Below are positions 1 to 8,120 of a stretch of 36,194 nucleotides of DNA, piece by piece. Origin of the DNA: Planctomycetota bacterium (GTDB taxonomy: Bacteria; Planctomycetota; UBA8108; JACQVS01); assembly GCA_016209605.1 (NCBI GenBank), contig JACQVS010000157.1, forward strand, positions 1-36,194, given 5' to 3'. Positions within the stretch are counted from its first letter, which is position 1. The number at the start of each line of letters is the position of its first letter. The position numbers and the translations under genes are program-made. The notes under the pieces were generated by a model that saw only the letters and a program-made list of their open reading frames with translations, was not told the origin of the DNA and made no database searches.

Positions 1-687
1 CTTGTAAGAGCCGCCGTTCATGGCCGCCAGGGTCTTCGGGAAAAATTCGCAGACATCGTTCCCGCCGACGCAAAGGGTGTTGATCTTGTGGCGCTTGTAG
101 TTCTTGCCGGTGATTTCGGCGAGCGTTTTTTGCTCGTACTGGTTTCTATCCTGGCCGGCGCAGTACATGCAGCCGTCGGTGAGCAGGATGATCTGGGTCC
201 GCTTGGCGGTCGACTGGTTGGCGAAGTTGAGGCTCTCGGTCAAGCCCAAGGCCACGCAGGTGCCATGTCCGGGCTGCACCGAGGAGAGGAAGCCGATGGC
301 CGCCGACTTGAATCCTTGATTGGCATCGGCCGGCTTGCCGGAGGTCGGCCACTTCATGACTCCCTGGTCATACATCACGATCGCGAACTGGACCCTCTCG
401 GAGAACTCGGAGATGTTGCGGATGGTCTCGCGCTTCTCGATGGCCAGCTCGCCATCGGCGGTGGAGGAGGAGCGGTCCAGGCAGTAGAAGATGCCGTCGC
501 CTTCATAGGTCTGCCCGTAGAAGATGATGGTCGGAGGCGCCTCCTCGTCCTCGTTTTCCTGGCCGGTGGCATCAAACGGCAGATCCAGGTTTTCCTTGGT
601 GCCGACGCTGCCGGTATTTTGAGCGCGCCCGTTGACCGCGAACAGGACAAGCAAAGCGATCAGAATCAAAGAACCGAACCCACGCAT
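1..687 (-). CDS. Secreted von Willebrand factor A domain protein (3' part missing)
   Basis: The first 229 codons are present; the reading frame runs off the left edge. The N-terminus is a signal peptide (basic MRG, hydrophobic core, NGRAQ end at about residue 22) followed by a short acidic linker. A VWA domain follows. Its metal-ion-dependent adhesion site is intact: DRSSS gives the DxSxS motif, a Thr stands in GHGTCVALG, and an Asp in LLTDGCMYC. Several Cys (YCLD, GTCV, DGCMYC, TLCVGG, DVCEF) suggest disulfides outside the cytoplasm. The start is fixed by a strong ribosome site, GGAAAGGAGT, just before ATG. It lies 151 bp after the lipoyl-transfer gene and has its own promoter, so it need not belong to the glycine cleavage operon. 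VWA domains bind protein or matrix partners; the partner cannot be told from here. Confidence 0.85.
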   Translation of the reverse strand, partial: MRGFGSLILIALLVLFAVNGRAQNTGSVGTKENLDLPFDATGQENEDEEAPPTIIFYGQTYEGDGIFYCLDRSSSTADGELAIEKRETIRNISEFSERVQFAIVMYDQGVMKWPTSGKPADANQGFKSAAIGFLSSVQPGHGTCVALGLTESLNFANQSTAKRTQIILLTDGCMYCAGQDRNQYEQKTLAEITGKNYKRHKINTLCVGGNDVCEFFPKTLAAMNGGSYK

Positions 688-745
688 GGTGACTCCTTTC
701 CGCAAATGCGCCAGAGACTCCTAAATCATGGATCAGATCAAACTT

Positions 746-774
746 ATTTTATGCAACCAAGCCGTATCCGGCAA
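746..774 (-). promoter_or_regulatory. Sigma-70 type promoter of the VWA gene
   Basis: On the minus strand TTGCCG (-35) is followed by a 17-bp spacer and TAAAAT (-10, five of six consensus bases). The predicted transcript starts near 739, giving a leader of about 50 nt before the VWA start. The -35 overlaps a 7-bp inverted repeat (769-787). This is a consensus match by eye only. Confidence 0.4.
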
Positions 775-838
775 ACATTTTTTGCCGCAGTCACCCTTTA
801 GGACGAGTCCAGGGGCCGGGATCTTGCACAAATTTTTC

Positions 839-1612
839 TTATTTGCGGTGCAGCCATGCCCGCGACCCGAACCGGCTCACCACGAGACGGTCGGCGAGCC
901 GCGCCTCCTCCGGGGTCAAGCCCCCCTCGGTGAAGGGGAGGTCCATGGCCCGGGTCAGGCCCTCGGCCAGGGCGCTCAGGAGCCGGTCGCGCAGGCCTTC
1001 GGCCGAGGTGGGGGCCGGAAGGGCCTCGAGGAGCCCCACGCTGCCGGGGATGTCCGGATCGCTCGAGAGGGCCAGAAAGCCGTGGATGAGCCAGGCCGGC
1101 CCCCGCCGCCGCTGCGCCGTCCCCAGCAGCTTCTCCGGCTCGAAGCCGCCTGGCCGCAACAGGCACAAGTCCATAGATGTAATTGAGTTATAGCAAAAAA
1201 AGGAATCCGCTGGGGCAGCGGGGCTGGGGGCCGTGGTCTGGAAGCCGGAGGCCGCCAGGACGGCCCCGAAAGCGCCGTGGATCCATTTCTGGAGCCAGAG
1301 GGGGTCCGGCAGCTGGCGGGCTCCGGTGGCCGGATTTCCCAGCCCGGAGAGGGAGAAGGTGATCTCATCCTCCCGGTGGAGGATGGCTTGCCCGCCGCTC
1401 GAGCGGCGCACCAGCGGGTAGCGGCTTCTCAACCACTCCGGGACCTCGCCGCAAGCTTGAAAGGCTCCCAGGCTCAAGGTCGCCGGCCTCCAGCCGTAGA
1501 GCCGCAAGGTGACCGTTTCAGGCCGGGCGTTCAGGAATAGCGCCTCATCCAGCGCCAGGTTCCAGGCGCCGGAGCGCTGCCGGGTCAGGAGGAGCCGTCC
1601 GCGCACGGGCAC
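839..1612 (-). CDS. Lipoate/octanoate transferase of the BPL/LplA/LipB superfamily, LipM-like
   Basis: A 257-residue protein with the superfamily signature RRSSGGQAILHREDE at 69-83, which aligns with the GGxAxLHxxExT form seen in the octanoyltransferase LipM rather than the RRxSGGGAVxH form of LplA. Lys161 in EKLLGTAQRRR is the conserved acyl-binding lysine. Cys140 (FFCYNS) sits where LipM has its catalytic Cys. The role would be loading octanoyl or lipoyl groups on GcvH, which fits its place at the end of the gcv operon. The start is GTG at 1612 (a second GTG lies at 1606), overlapping the end of gcvPB by 28 bp; no clear Shine-Dalgarno is seen, so translational coupling is likely. Lipoate ligase remains an alternative. 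Confidence 0.78.
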   Translation of the reverse strand: MPVRGRLLLTRQRSGAWNLALDEALFLNARPETVTLRLYGWRPATLSLGAFQACGEVPEWLRSRYPLVRRSSGGQAILHREDEITFSLSGLGNPATGARQLPDPLWLQKWIHGAFGAVLAASGFQTTAPSPAAPADSFFCYNSITSMDLCLLRPGGFEPEKLLGTAQRRRGPAWLIHGFLALSSDPDIPGSVGLLEALPAPTSAEGLRDRLLSALAEGLTRAMDLPFTEGGLTPEEARLADRLVVSRFGSRAWLHRK

Positions 1613-3078
1613 ACCAGGATCGGCGTCTTCACCGCCCGCACTTCATCGAGCCGCTTCACCGGCGTCTTCACCGGCGCCTTCCGCAGCTTCTCGGGATCGG
1701 TGCGCGCCTCCTCGGCGATGGCGAGCATCGCCCGGCAGAAGGCCTCCAGGGTCTCGCGGCTCTCGGTTTCGGTCGGCTCGATCATCAACGCCTCGGCGAC
1801 CACCAGCGGGAAGTAAATCGTCGGCGGGTGGAAGCCGAGGTCAATCAGGCGCTTGGCGATATCGAGAGCGCGCACTTCCGAGGCCTTCTGGTGCTTCGCC
1901 GTGAACACCACCTCGTGCATGCTGGGGGTCTCGTAGGGGAGATGGTACTCTTTCTTGAGCCGGGCGCGAATATAATTGGCGTTGAGCACCGCCGCCTCGC
2001 TGACGCGCCGCAGGTCCTCGGGGCCGTGGGCCGCCACGTAAGCGAGGGCCCGCAGCAAGATGCCGCTCTGGCCGAAGAAGGACCGCACCTTGCCGATCGA
2101 CTTGGGGCAGTTACCGTTCAAGCGGTAGAGGGTTCTGGTGGCGCCGCCTTCCTTGACCTCCGCTTTCTCGAGGCGCGGCACGGGCAGGTAAGGGGCGAGG
2201 CGAGGATTGCAGGCCACCGGACCCGCGCCCGGGCCGCCGCCGCCGTGGGGCGTGGAGAAGGTCTTGTGCAGGTTGAAGTGCATGATGTCGACGCCGAAGT
2301 CGCCGGGGCGGGTGAGGCCGAGGATGGCGTTCATGTTGGCGCCGTCCATGTAGAGAAAGGCGCCGATCTTGTGCAGCGCCGCGCTGATCTCGGCGATGCG
2401 CGCCTCGAAGATCCCGAGGGTGTTCGGATTGGTGATCATCATGCCGGCCACTTCAGGCGACAGCTTGGCGCGGAAGTCTTCCAGGTCGACCGTGCCGTCA
2501 GCCCCCGACTTCACCTCCAGGGCTTTGAAGCCGGCCATGGTGCAGCTCGAGGGGTTGGTGCCGTGGGCGCTATCCGGAACCAGGATGGCGGTGCGTTTCC
2601 CCGGCTCCTCCTCCTCGTGGCAGGCCTTGATCATCATCAAGGCGGTGAGCTCGCCGTGGGCGCCGGCCGCCGGCTGGAGCGTCACGTGCGAGAGGCCGCT
2701 CACCTCGGCGAGGATCCTTTCCAGGCGATAAAACACCTCGAGCCAGCCCTGCAGCTCCTCCTCCTCGGCCAGCGGGTGGACTTTCTTGAAGCCGGGAAGG
2801 CCGGCCACCACCTCGTTGACGCGCGGGTTGTACTTCATGGTGCAGGAACCCAGGGGGTAGAAGTGGGTGTCGATGCCCATGTTGAGCTGCGACAGGCGCG
2901 TGTAGTGGCGGATGGCATCCAGCTCGCCCACTTCCGGAAGCTGGACCGGCTGCCGGCGCCGCGCCGCCGCCGGGATGCAGGCGTCGAGGCTGGGAAGAGT
3001 TGCCGGTATGGGAGGCGGCTCGACGCCGCGCCGGCCCGGAGAGCTGATTTCAAAAACGGTGGGGAGCGGGGCGTTCAT
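1585..3078 (-). CDS. gcvPB: Glycine dehydrogenase (decarboxylating) subunit 2, P-protein C-terminal half
   Basis: A 497-residue PLP enzyme subunit of the glycine cleavage system. Together with subunit 1 it decarboxylates glycine and passes the aminomethyl group to lipoyl-GcvH. The PLP-binding lysine is Lys272 in HFNLHKTFSTPHGGGGPG. Other family blocks are GIDTHFYPLGSCTMKYNP near residue 68 and PDSAHGTNPSS near 168. The length fits the split two-subunit type. Its ATG overlaps the TGA of gcvPA (ATGA, 3075-3078), the classic coupling of two subunits needed in equal amounts. The open frame continues far upstream of this ATG, but that extension is a shadow of gcvPA in another frame. Identification is firm. 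Confidence 0.96.
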   Translation of the reverse strand: MNAPLPTVFEISSPGRRGVEPPPIPATLPSLDACIPAAARRRQPVQLPEVGELDAIRHYTRLSQLNMGIDTHFYPLGSCTMKYNPRVNEVVAGLPGFKKVHPLAEEEELQGWLEVFYRLERILAEVSGLSHVTLQPAAGAHGELTALMMIKACHEEEEPGKRTAILVPDSAHGTNPSSCTMAGFKALEVKSGADGTVDLEDFRAKLSPEVAGMMITNPNTLGIFEARIAEISAALHKIGAFLYMDGANMNAILGLTRPGDFGVDIMHFNLHKTFSTPHGGGGPGAGPVACNPRLAPYLPVPRLEKAEVKEGGATRTLYRLNGNCPKSIGKVRSFFGQSGILLRALAYVAAHGPEDLRRVSEAAVLNANYIRARLKKEYHLPYETPSMHEVVFTAKHQKASEVRALDIAKRLIDLGFHPPTIYFPLVVAEALMIEPTETESRETLEAFCRAMLAIAEEARTDPEKLRKAPVKTPVKRLDEVRAVKTPILVCPCADGSS

Positions 3079-4535
3079 CGGCGGACGGCCTCCAGAGGAC
3101 TTTTCACGCTGCCGGCGGCAGGGGGAGCGACCTCCCTGCCGGCATCGGGAGCCCCGATCTGGATGAGCTCGCGCAAGTGGCGGACCAGCAGGTCGACCTC
3201 CTCGAGGCGGGTCATTTCGGTCACGGCGAAGAGCATCTGGCTCGAGCGCTCGGGGAAGTAGCGGTCGAGGGCCAGGCCGCCGCGCACGCCGCGCGCGAGG
3301 AGCCGCTTGTAGGCCTCGCGGGCCGGCAGCGGCAGCTCGAGGGTGAACTCCTGGAAGAACGGCGCGGAGAAGACCCGCCGCACCCCGCTCAGGCGGCAGA
3401 GCGCCTCGCAGGCGTGGTGCGCCAGGCGCGCCGACAGCTCCGCCATCTGGCGGAGGCCCTTTTCGCCCAGGAAGGCCATGGCCATGGCGCCGCGCAGGCA
3501 CATCAGCCCCTGGTTGGTGCAGAGGTTGGAGGTGGCGCGCTCGCGGCGGATGTGCTGCTCCCGGGTCTGGAAGGTGAGGACATAGCCTCTCTTCCCATCT
3601 TGATCCACCGTCTCGCCGACGATGCGCCCGGGGATCTTGCGCACGTGCGCCTCGCGGGTGGCGAAGAAGCCGAAGGTCGGCCCGCCGAGGTTGGGCTCGT
3701 TCCCCAGCGCCTGTCCGTCGCCAACGGCGATGTCGGCGCCGTAGTCGCCGGGAGGCGAGAGCACCGCCAGGGAGATGGGATCGACGGCGGCGATGAGAAA
3801 CGGCCGGAGGGCCTCTTCTCGATTCGGAGAGAGCCGGTCGGCGGCCTGGCGGATATCGCGGCCGTCCTCGATGACGCCGAAGAAGTTGGGGCTCTGGATG
3901 GCCACCGCAAAGACCTCCTCCTGGCCAGCGCTTTCCACGGCCAGCCGGCTCGAGTCGGTGCGGCCGTCCGGAGCGAGGGGGATGGACTCGAGTCGGATGG
4001 GGTGGTGGCGGAAGTAGGTCTCCAGGACCCGGCGGTACTCGGGATGGACCGCGTCGGACACCAGCACCTTCCTCCCCTTGCCGTGAATGGCGTAAGCCAT
4101 GAGGATGGCCTCGGCGAGGGCCGTGCCGGCCTCGTACATCGAGGCGTTGGCGATCTCCATGCCGGTGAGCCGCGCGATCATCGACTGGTACTCGAAGATG
4201 GCCTGCAGGGTTCCCTGGCTGACCTCGGGCTGGTACGGCGTGTAGGAGGTGTTGAACTCGCCGCGGCTGGAGAGGTAGTCGACGGCCGCCGGAATGAAGC
4301 GGTGGTAAACGCCAGCGCCGAGAAAGGAGGGCATCGAGTCGACGCGGCGGTTGCGCTCTCCCAGCTCGGTGAACTCGCGGACGATCTCCGCCTCGGTGCG
4401 CTTCTCCGCGATCGCCAGCGGGCGGTTCAGCCGCAGGGCCGCCGGGATGGAGCGGAAGAGCTGCTCGAGTCTTTCCACCCCGATCGCCGCGAGCATCTTC
4501 TGGAGGTCCTCGGGAGTGTGCTGGACGTATGGCAT
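3075..4535 (-). CDS. gcvPA: Glycine dehydrogenase (decarboxylating) subunit 1, P-protein N-terminal half
   Basis: A 486-residue protein beginning MPYVQHTPEDLQKML, the usual GcvPA opening. Conserved blocks include FLGAGVYHRFIPAAVDYL near residue 72, YTPYQPEVSQGTLQAIFE near 97, and TSNLCTNQGLMCLRGAMAM near 340. It forms the heterodimeric P-protein with GcvPB; the PLP lysine is in the other subunit. It starts 15 bp after gcvH, behind a GGGAG ribosome site, and overlaps gcvPB by 4 bp. All four glycine cleavage proteins except the shared dihydrolipoamide dehydrogenase are therefore encoded side by side. The C-terminal tail of about 20 residues is Ala/Pro-rich and lies beyond the conserved core. 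Confidence 0.96.
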   Translation of the reverse strand: MPYVQHTPEDLQKMLAAIGVERLEQLFRSIPAALRLNRPLAIAEKRTEAEIVREFTELGERNRRVDSMPSFLGAGVYHRFIPAAVDYLSSRGEFNTSYTPYQPEVSQGTLQAIFEYQSMIARLTGMEIANASMYEAGTALAEAILMAYAIHGKGRKVLVSDAVHPEYRRVLETYFRHHPIRLESIPLAPDGRTDSSRLAVESAGQEEVFAVAIQSPNFFGVIEDGRDIRQAADRLSPNREEALRPFLIAAVDPISLAVLSPPGDYGADIAVGDGQALGNEPNLGGPTFGFFATREAHVRKIPGRIVGETVDQDGKRGYVLTFQTREQHIRRERATSNLCTNQGLMCLRGAMAMAFLGEKGLRQMAELSARLAHHACEALCRLSGVRRVFSAPFFQEFTLELPLPAREAYKRLLARGVRGGLALDRYFPERSSQMLFAVTEMTRLEEVDLLVRHLRELIQIGAPDAGREVAPPAAGSVKSPLEAVRR

Positions 4536-4550
4536 GGGCTGGCGGCTCCC

Positions 4551-4940
4551 TCAGTGCTCTTCCGAGTCGAGCTGTTGCTGGTAGCGGTTGGCGGTCAACA
4601 GGCTTTCGACCTCCGCCGGATCGGTCATCGAGATCTTCACCATCCAGCCCTGGTCGTAAGGCGAGTCCTTGATCAGGTCCAGGTTGTCGGCCAGGGCGGT
4701 GTTGACCTCGACGACCTTGCCGCTCACCGGCGCGATCAAGTCGCTCACCGTCTTGGTGGACTCGATCTCGCCGAAGCGGGCGTCTTTCTTCACCTTGGCG
4801 TCCTTGGCGGGAAGCTCGATGAAGACCAGGTCGCTGAGCTGCTCGACGGCAAAGTCGGTGATGCCGACGATCGCGAAGGCTCCTTCCACCCGGACCCACT
4901 CATGGGTAGGGGTGTAGCGGAGGTTCTTGGGTAAAGGCAT
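4551..4940 (-). CDS. gcvH: Glycine cleavage system H protein
   Basis: A 129-residue lipoyl carrier that shuttles the aminomethyl arm between P, T and L proteins. The lipoylation site is Lys63 in GEIESTKTVSDL, at the usual place for the family. The N-terminal RYTPTHEWV block and the C-terminal GWMVKI block are also typical. It is the likely substrate of the transferase encoded at the end of the same operon. A ribosome site (GGAG) precedes the ATG. It lies 62 bp after gcvT and 15 bp before gcvPA. Confidence 0.97.
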   Translation of the reverse strand: MPLPKNLRYTPTHEWVRVEGAFAIVGITDFAVEQLSDLVFIELPAKDAKVKKDARFGEIESTKTVSDLIAPVSGKVVEVNTALADNLDLIKDSPYDQGWMVKISMTDPAEVESLLTANRYQQQLDSEEH

Positions 4941-5002
4941 AAACTCTCCGTAAAAGAAATTGGCTGATCCGAATTATTCATCTGATTCGTGCCATAATCG
5001 CA

Positions 5003-6115
5003 TCACAGCGCATGGGCCGCCTTGTGCCTTGTCCTCGAGAAGAACGGCAGCGGCTCCAGGCGGGCCTGCACCCGGGTGCCGCGGATGTCCACCTCGAGGC
5101 TGTCCGAGACCTGGGTGTTCTTGTCGACGTAGCCCATGGCGATGGGAAATCCCAGCGTCGGCGAGGGGATGCCGCTGGTCACGATCCCGACCGCCGGCTC
5201 GCCGTTGTAAATCGGCATGCCCTGCCGCGCCACCTTCTTGGAGAAGATCCTCAGGCCGACCAGCTTGCGCTTCGGTCCCTCGGCGTTGAGGCGCGCCAGC
5301 GCCTCCTGGCCGATGAAGGGGACCGGCTTTTGCAGCTTGACCGCGAACCCCAGGCCCGCCTCGAAGGGGTTGGTCTCCCGGGTCAGCTCGTTGCCGTATA
5401 GCGGCATGCCCGCCTCGACGCGCAAGGTGTCTCGGGCGCCGAGGCCGATGGGGGCGATCAGGCCGTTTCCCGTCTCGAGGAGCTTGTCCCAGAACTCCGG
5501 CGCCGCCTCCGCCGGCAGGTAAATTTCAAAGCCGTTTTCGCCGGTGTAGCCGGTGGTGGCGAGCAACGCCCGCTTCCCCAGGATCTTGGCCTTCATGATG
5601 TGGTAGTAGGGCAGCTTGCCCAGGGAGTGCTCCGTCCACTCGACCAGCGGCGCCAAGATGCGCACGTACTGGGGTCCCTGGATCGACAGCATCCCCAGCT
5701 CCTCCGAGCGGTCGGCGAGCTGGGCATCGCGCCCCCCCTTGTGCTCCTCGAACCATGGCTTGACGGTGTCGCGGTTGGAGGCGTTGACGACCAGGAAGAG
5801 GCTCTTGGGGAGCCGGTAGATGATGATATCGTCGAGGATGCCGCCGTTCGGGTCGCAGATCAGGCTGTAGCGGGCGTGGCCGAACTCGATGCGGCTCAAG
5901 TCGGTGGTGACGACGCTCTGCACCCACTCCTCGGCACCGGGCCCGGAAAACTCCAGCCGGCCCATGTGGCAGAGGTCGAAGAGACCGGCGGAAAGGCGGA
6001 CTTTCTGGTGCTCCTGAGGGATCTGGGTGTAGCGGATGGGCATTTCCCAGCCGTGAAAATCCACCATGGTGGCGCCGGCCTTGAGGTGGTTTTCATAAAG
6101 GCAGGTGCGTGGCAT
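5003..6115 (-). CDS. gcvT: Glycine cleavage system T protein (aminomethyltransferase)
   Basis: A 370-residue folate-dependent aminomethyltransferase: it moves the C1 unit from aminomethyl-lipoyl GcvH to tetrahydrofolate and releases ammonia. Family blocks seen are MVDFHGWEMPIRY near residue 17, GLFDLCHMGRLEFSG near 44, the folate-site stretch TGYTGENGFEIYLP near 188, and GARDTLRVEAGMPLYGNEL near 222. It is the first gcv gene in transcription order, 88 bp after the lipoprotein. A strong GAGGAGGT lies upstream but about 14 nt from the ATG, wider than optimal; no better in-frame start is seen. No glycine riboswitch could be recognised in the short gap. Confidence 0.96.
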   Translation of the reverse strand: MPRTCLYENHLKAGATMVDFHGWEMPIRYTQIPQEHQKVRLSAGLFDLCHMGRLEFSGPGAEEWVQSVVTTDLSRIEFGHARYSLICDPNGGILDDIIIYRLPKSLFLVVNASNRDTVKPWFEEHKGGRDAQLADRSEELGMLSIQGPQYVRILAPLVEWTEHSLGKLPYYHIMKAKILGKRALLATTGYTGENGFEIYLPAEAAPEFWDKLLETGNGLIAPIGLGARDTLRVEAGMPLYGNELTRETNPFEAGLGFAVKLQKPVPFIGQEALARLNAEGPKRKLVGLRIFSKKVARQGMPIYNGEPAVGIVTSGIPSPTLGFPIAMGYVDKNTQVSDSLEVDIRGTRVQARLEPLPFFSRTRHKAAHAL

Positions 6116-6203
6116 TTGGGTTAGTGATTACCTCCTCTAAAATTTTCCCTGATATCCTGATTTTCTCTCACTTGAGGCCCGTCGCTACGCTGATTCTCAG
6201 AAA

Positions 6204-8027
6204 TCAAATTGCCCCTCGACGTTGGCGTTCTCTATCCTGGGCTCCCGGGATGGCGCTGCTGGTCTTCTTGTCCCCCTTCTCGCCTTCCTTCTTGTCGCCG
6301 TCCTTGGCGGTGTCGCCGCCGGCCTCCGGCTTGATGCCGAGCTTCTCCTGGAGCTTCTTCACGGTCGCGGGCTTGTCGATGATCCCCTTGATGATCAGAT
6401 TGCGGATTCTCGCCTTGACATCCTTCCAGTAAAAGCCGACGTACCCGCTGTAGCCCCCCTTGGGTAAGGGGACTTCGATCTGGTTCGAGGGGGCCGGCAG
6501 CTCGGCCGGGTCCTCGACGCGGTAGTAGACGCTGAAGAGCAGCTTTTTATCTGGACTTTTGGGCGAGGGCTCGGAATGGACCAGCATGCCGACCTTTTCC
6601 GTCTTAATGAACCATTTGTTGGGGCTGATGGCTTTCGATTTATCCGAAGTGTAGAAGCTCTTGGGGACGCCGGTGGCGGTGAACTGGCGGAAGGTGACCC
6701 AGTCGCCCTGCCACTGGTTCTTCCCCTTGTCATCCGAGAAGAAGACGACGCTGAAGGAGCCTTCGTTCTTCATCATCATGAGCTCCATCTTGTACTCGAC
6801 GGTGAACTCGTTGAGGAAGGGGATGGGGATCAGGAAGAAGCCGAGGGTGTTGACCTCGAAGGACATGCCGAGATCCTCCTCCTGCCCCTGCAGGGTCTTC
6901 TTGTCCGGACCCATCAGCTCCCGGAACCGGAGGTATTCCGGCTTGGGGAGGTTGAGAATGACAATGTCCTTCTTCAAGATGTCGCCGATGTGGTAGGTGA
7001 GGGTGAGCTCGCCGCTCACGGCGTCGTAGCCGGTGATCCCCGCCGCCAGCTTTTTGATGTTGTCGGCGAGAAAGAGATCATCGCTGTCGGCCTCCGCCGC
7101 CTCCGGCTTCTCGAGCTTTTCCGGCTGCGGCACGGCCGATTTTTCCGGCACCGTCTTCCCCGATTCGGCCACCTCCTTCTTCTCCCCCTCGGCCGGCTGG
7201 TTGGCGCCGCTGATGGCTTTGATGCTGTTAGCTTGCTCGACGGCGAAGGCGTACGACTGCACGGCTTGCTTGTATCCCTCGTAGGCCCTCTGGAAGCTCC
7301 CCTCCTTGTAATCGGCCTCGGCGGCGCGCTCCTGCTGCTTGGCATCGAGCATGGCCTGGGCGGCCAGCTTCTCGGCCTCCGCCTCGACGGCCTTGGCCTT
7401 CATCTCGAGCATCTCCTTCTTCTCCCCATCGGCCTTGTTCTTGTAGGAGAGGTTCTCCTTGGCGACCTGGCCGGCATCGTTGAACTGGTTGAGGGCTTGC
7501 TTGAAGAGCTGCTCCGCCTGCGGGATCTTCCTGGGGTCGCCGGACCTGACCAGCGCCACGCCTTGTTCGTAAGTTTTCTGCGCCTCCTTGAACTGCCGGG
7601 GCGCGTTGGCGTCGACCTTCTTGCTCAAAAGCTCCGCCTTGGTCTTTTCAACCTCCTTTTGCGCCACCAGAGCCCCCTCGGCTCTCTTCTTGAACTCCTC
7701 GAGCTGCTTTTCCAGGCGCGCGAAGGCCCGCTTGGCGTCGCGGAACTTGGGGGCCGACTCCGGCTCCTTGCCCTCGATGAAGAGCTTTTCAGCCGCCTCG
7801 AGCTTGGTCCTGGCGCTCTCGAAATCCTGCTGGAAGGCCTTGTCGGCCCCCTCCTGCTTGAGCTTCTCGAACAGCTCGTTCACCTCGTCGCGGACCTTTT
7901 CCGCGGAAGCGGCGGTCTCCTTCCTTCCCTCCTCCTTGCCGGAATCGCACGCCGAGAGGCCCCAAACTGAGAACAGAGCGAGGATCAATATCAAATGCCG
8001 GGCCAGAAAACGGTTTGAACGGTCCAT
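6204..8027 (-). CDS. Lipoprotein with long coiled coil and C-terminal beta-sandwich-like domain
   Basis: A 607-residue protein not recognised as a named family. A signal peptide ends in the lipobox LSAC with Cys27, so it should be lipid-anchored. Residues about 35-265 are Lys/Glu/Ala-rich and strongly helical with heptad character, containing repeated units such as FKEAQKTYEQGVAL and YKEGSFQRAYEGYKQA that look like degenerate TPR or helical hairpins. A Pro/Glu linker follows (about 270-315). Residues about 320-560 are rich in aromatic beta-strands (FSVVFFSD, WQGDWVTF, YSGYVGFYWKDV) and resemble a concanavalin-like jelly roll. The tail is charged and disordered. AGGAGT lies 6 nt before the ATG. 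It has its own promoter overlapping the end of accA and may be cotranscribed with gcvT. Confidence 0.8.
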   Translation of the reverse strand: MDRSNRFLARHLILILALFSVWGLSACDSGKEEGRKETAASAEKVRDEVNELFEKLKQEGADKAFQQDFESARTKLEAAEKLFIEGKEPESAPKFRDAKRAFARLEKQLEEFKKRAEGALVAQKEVEKTKAELLSKKVDANAPRQFKEAQKTYEQGVALVRSGDPRKIPQAEQLFKQALNQFNDAGQVAKENLSYKNKADGEKKEMLEMKAKAVEAEAEKLAAQAMLDAKQQERAAEADYKEGSFQRAYEGYKQAVQSYAFAVEQANSIKAISGANQPAEGEKKEVAESGKTVPEKSAVPQPEKLEKPEAAEADSDDLFLADNIKKLAAGITGYDAVSGELTLTYHIGDILKKDIVILNLPKPEYLRFRELMGPDKKTLQGQEEDLGMSFEVNTLGFFLIPIPFLNEFTVEYKMELMMMKNEGSFSVVFFSDDKGKNQWQGDWVTFRQFTATGVPKSFYTSDKSKAISPNKWFIKTEKVGMLVHSEPSPKSPDKKLLFSVYYRVEDPAELPAPSNQIEVPLPKGGYSGYVGFYWKDVKARIRNLIIKGIIDKPATVKKLQEKLGIKPEAGGDTAKDGDKKEGEKGDKKTSSAIPGAQDRERQRRGAI

Positions 8028-8091
8028 GACGCCACTCCTGTTAATAAGATCTTGACAGCTGATACCTGATCGCGGACAGGCTTCACTAGGT

Positions 8092-8120
8092 ATTATATCA
8101 GGGTTGCCCCTCGCGGTAAA
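8092..8120 (-). promoter_or_regulatory. Sigma-70 type promoter before the lipoprotein (and possibly the gcv genes)
   Basis: On the minus strand a perfect TATAAT (-10) begins immediately after the accA stop codon, with TTTACC 17 bp upstream as -35. The predicted start is near 8085, giving a leader of about 58 nt. This would allow the lipoprotein-gcv genes to be expressed apart from accA. Confidence 0.5.

Noticed and set aside
769..787. Intrinsic terminator between the lipoyl-transfer gene and the VWA gene
   Set aside because: A 7-bp stem is present but no T-run follows on either strand, and the arm overlaps the proposed -35 box.
3079..4899. Open frame extending upstream of gcvPB into a 1104-codon ORF
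   Set aside because: The upstream part overlaps gcvPA in another frame and is low-complexity Arg/Pro/Gly text. GcvPB begins at the ATG in the ATGA overlap.
6116..6203. Glycine riboswitch before gcvT
   Set aside because: The 88-bp gap is too short for a tandem glycine riboswitch and none of its conserved core was seen. A covariance-model search of 6000-8100 would decide.
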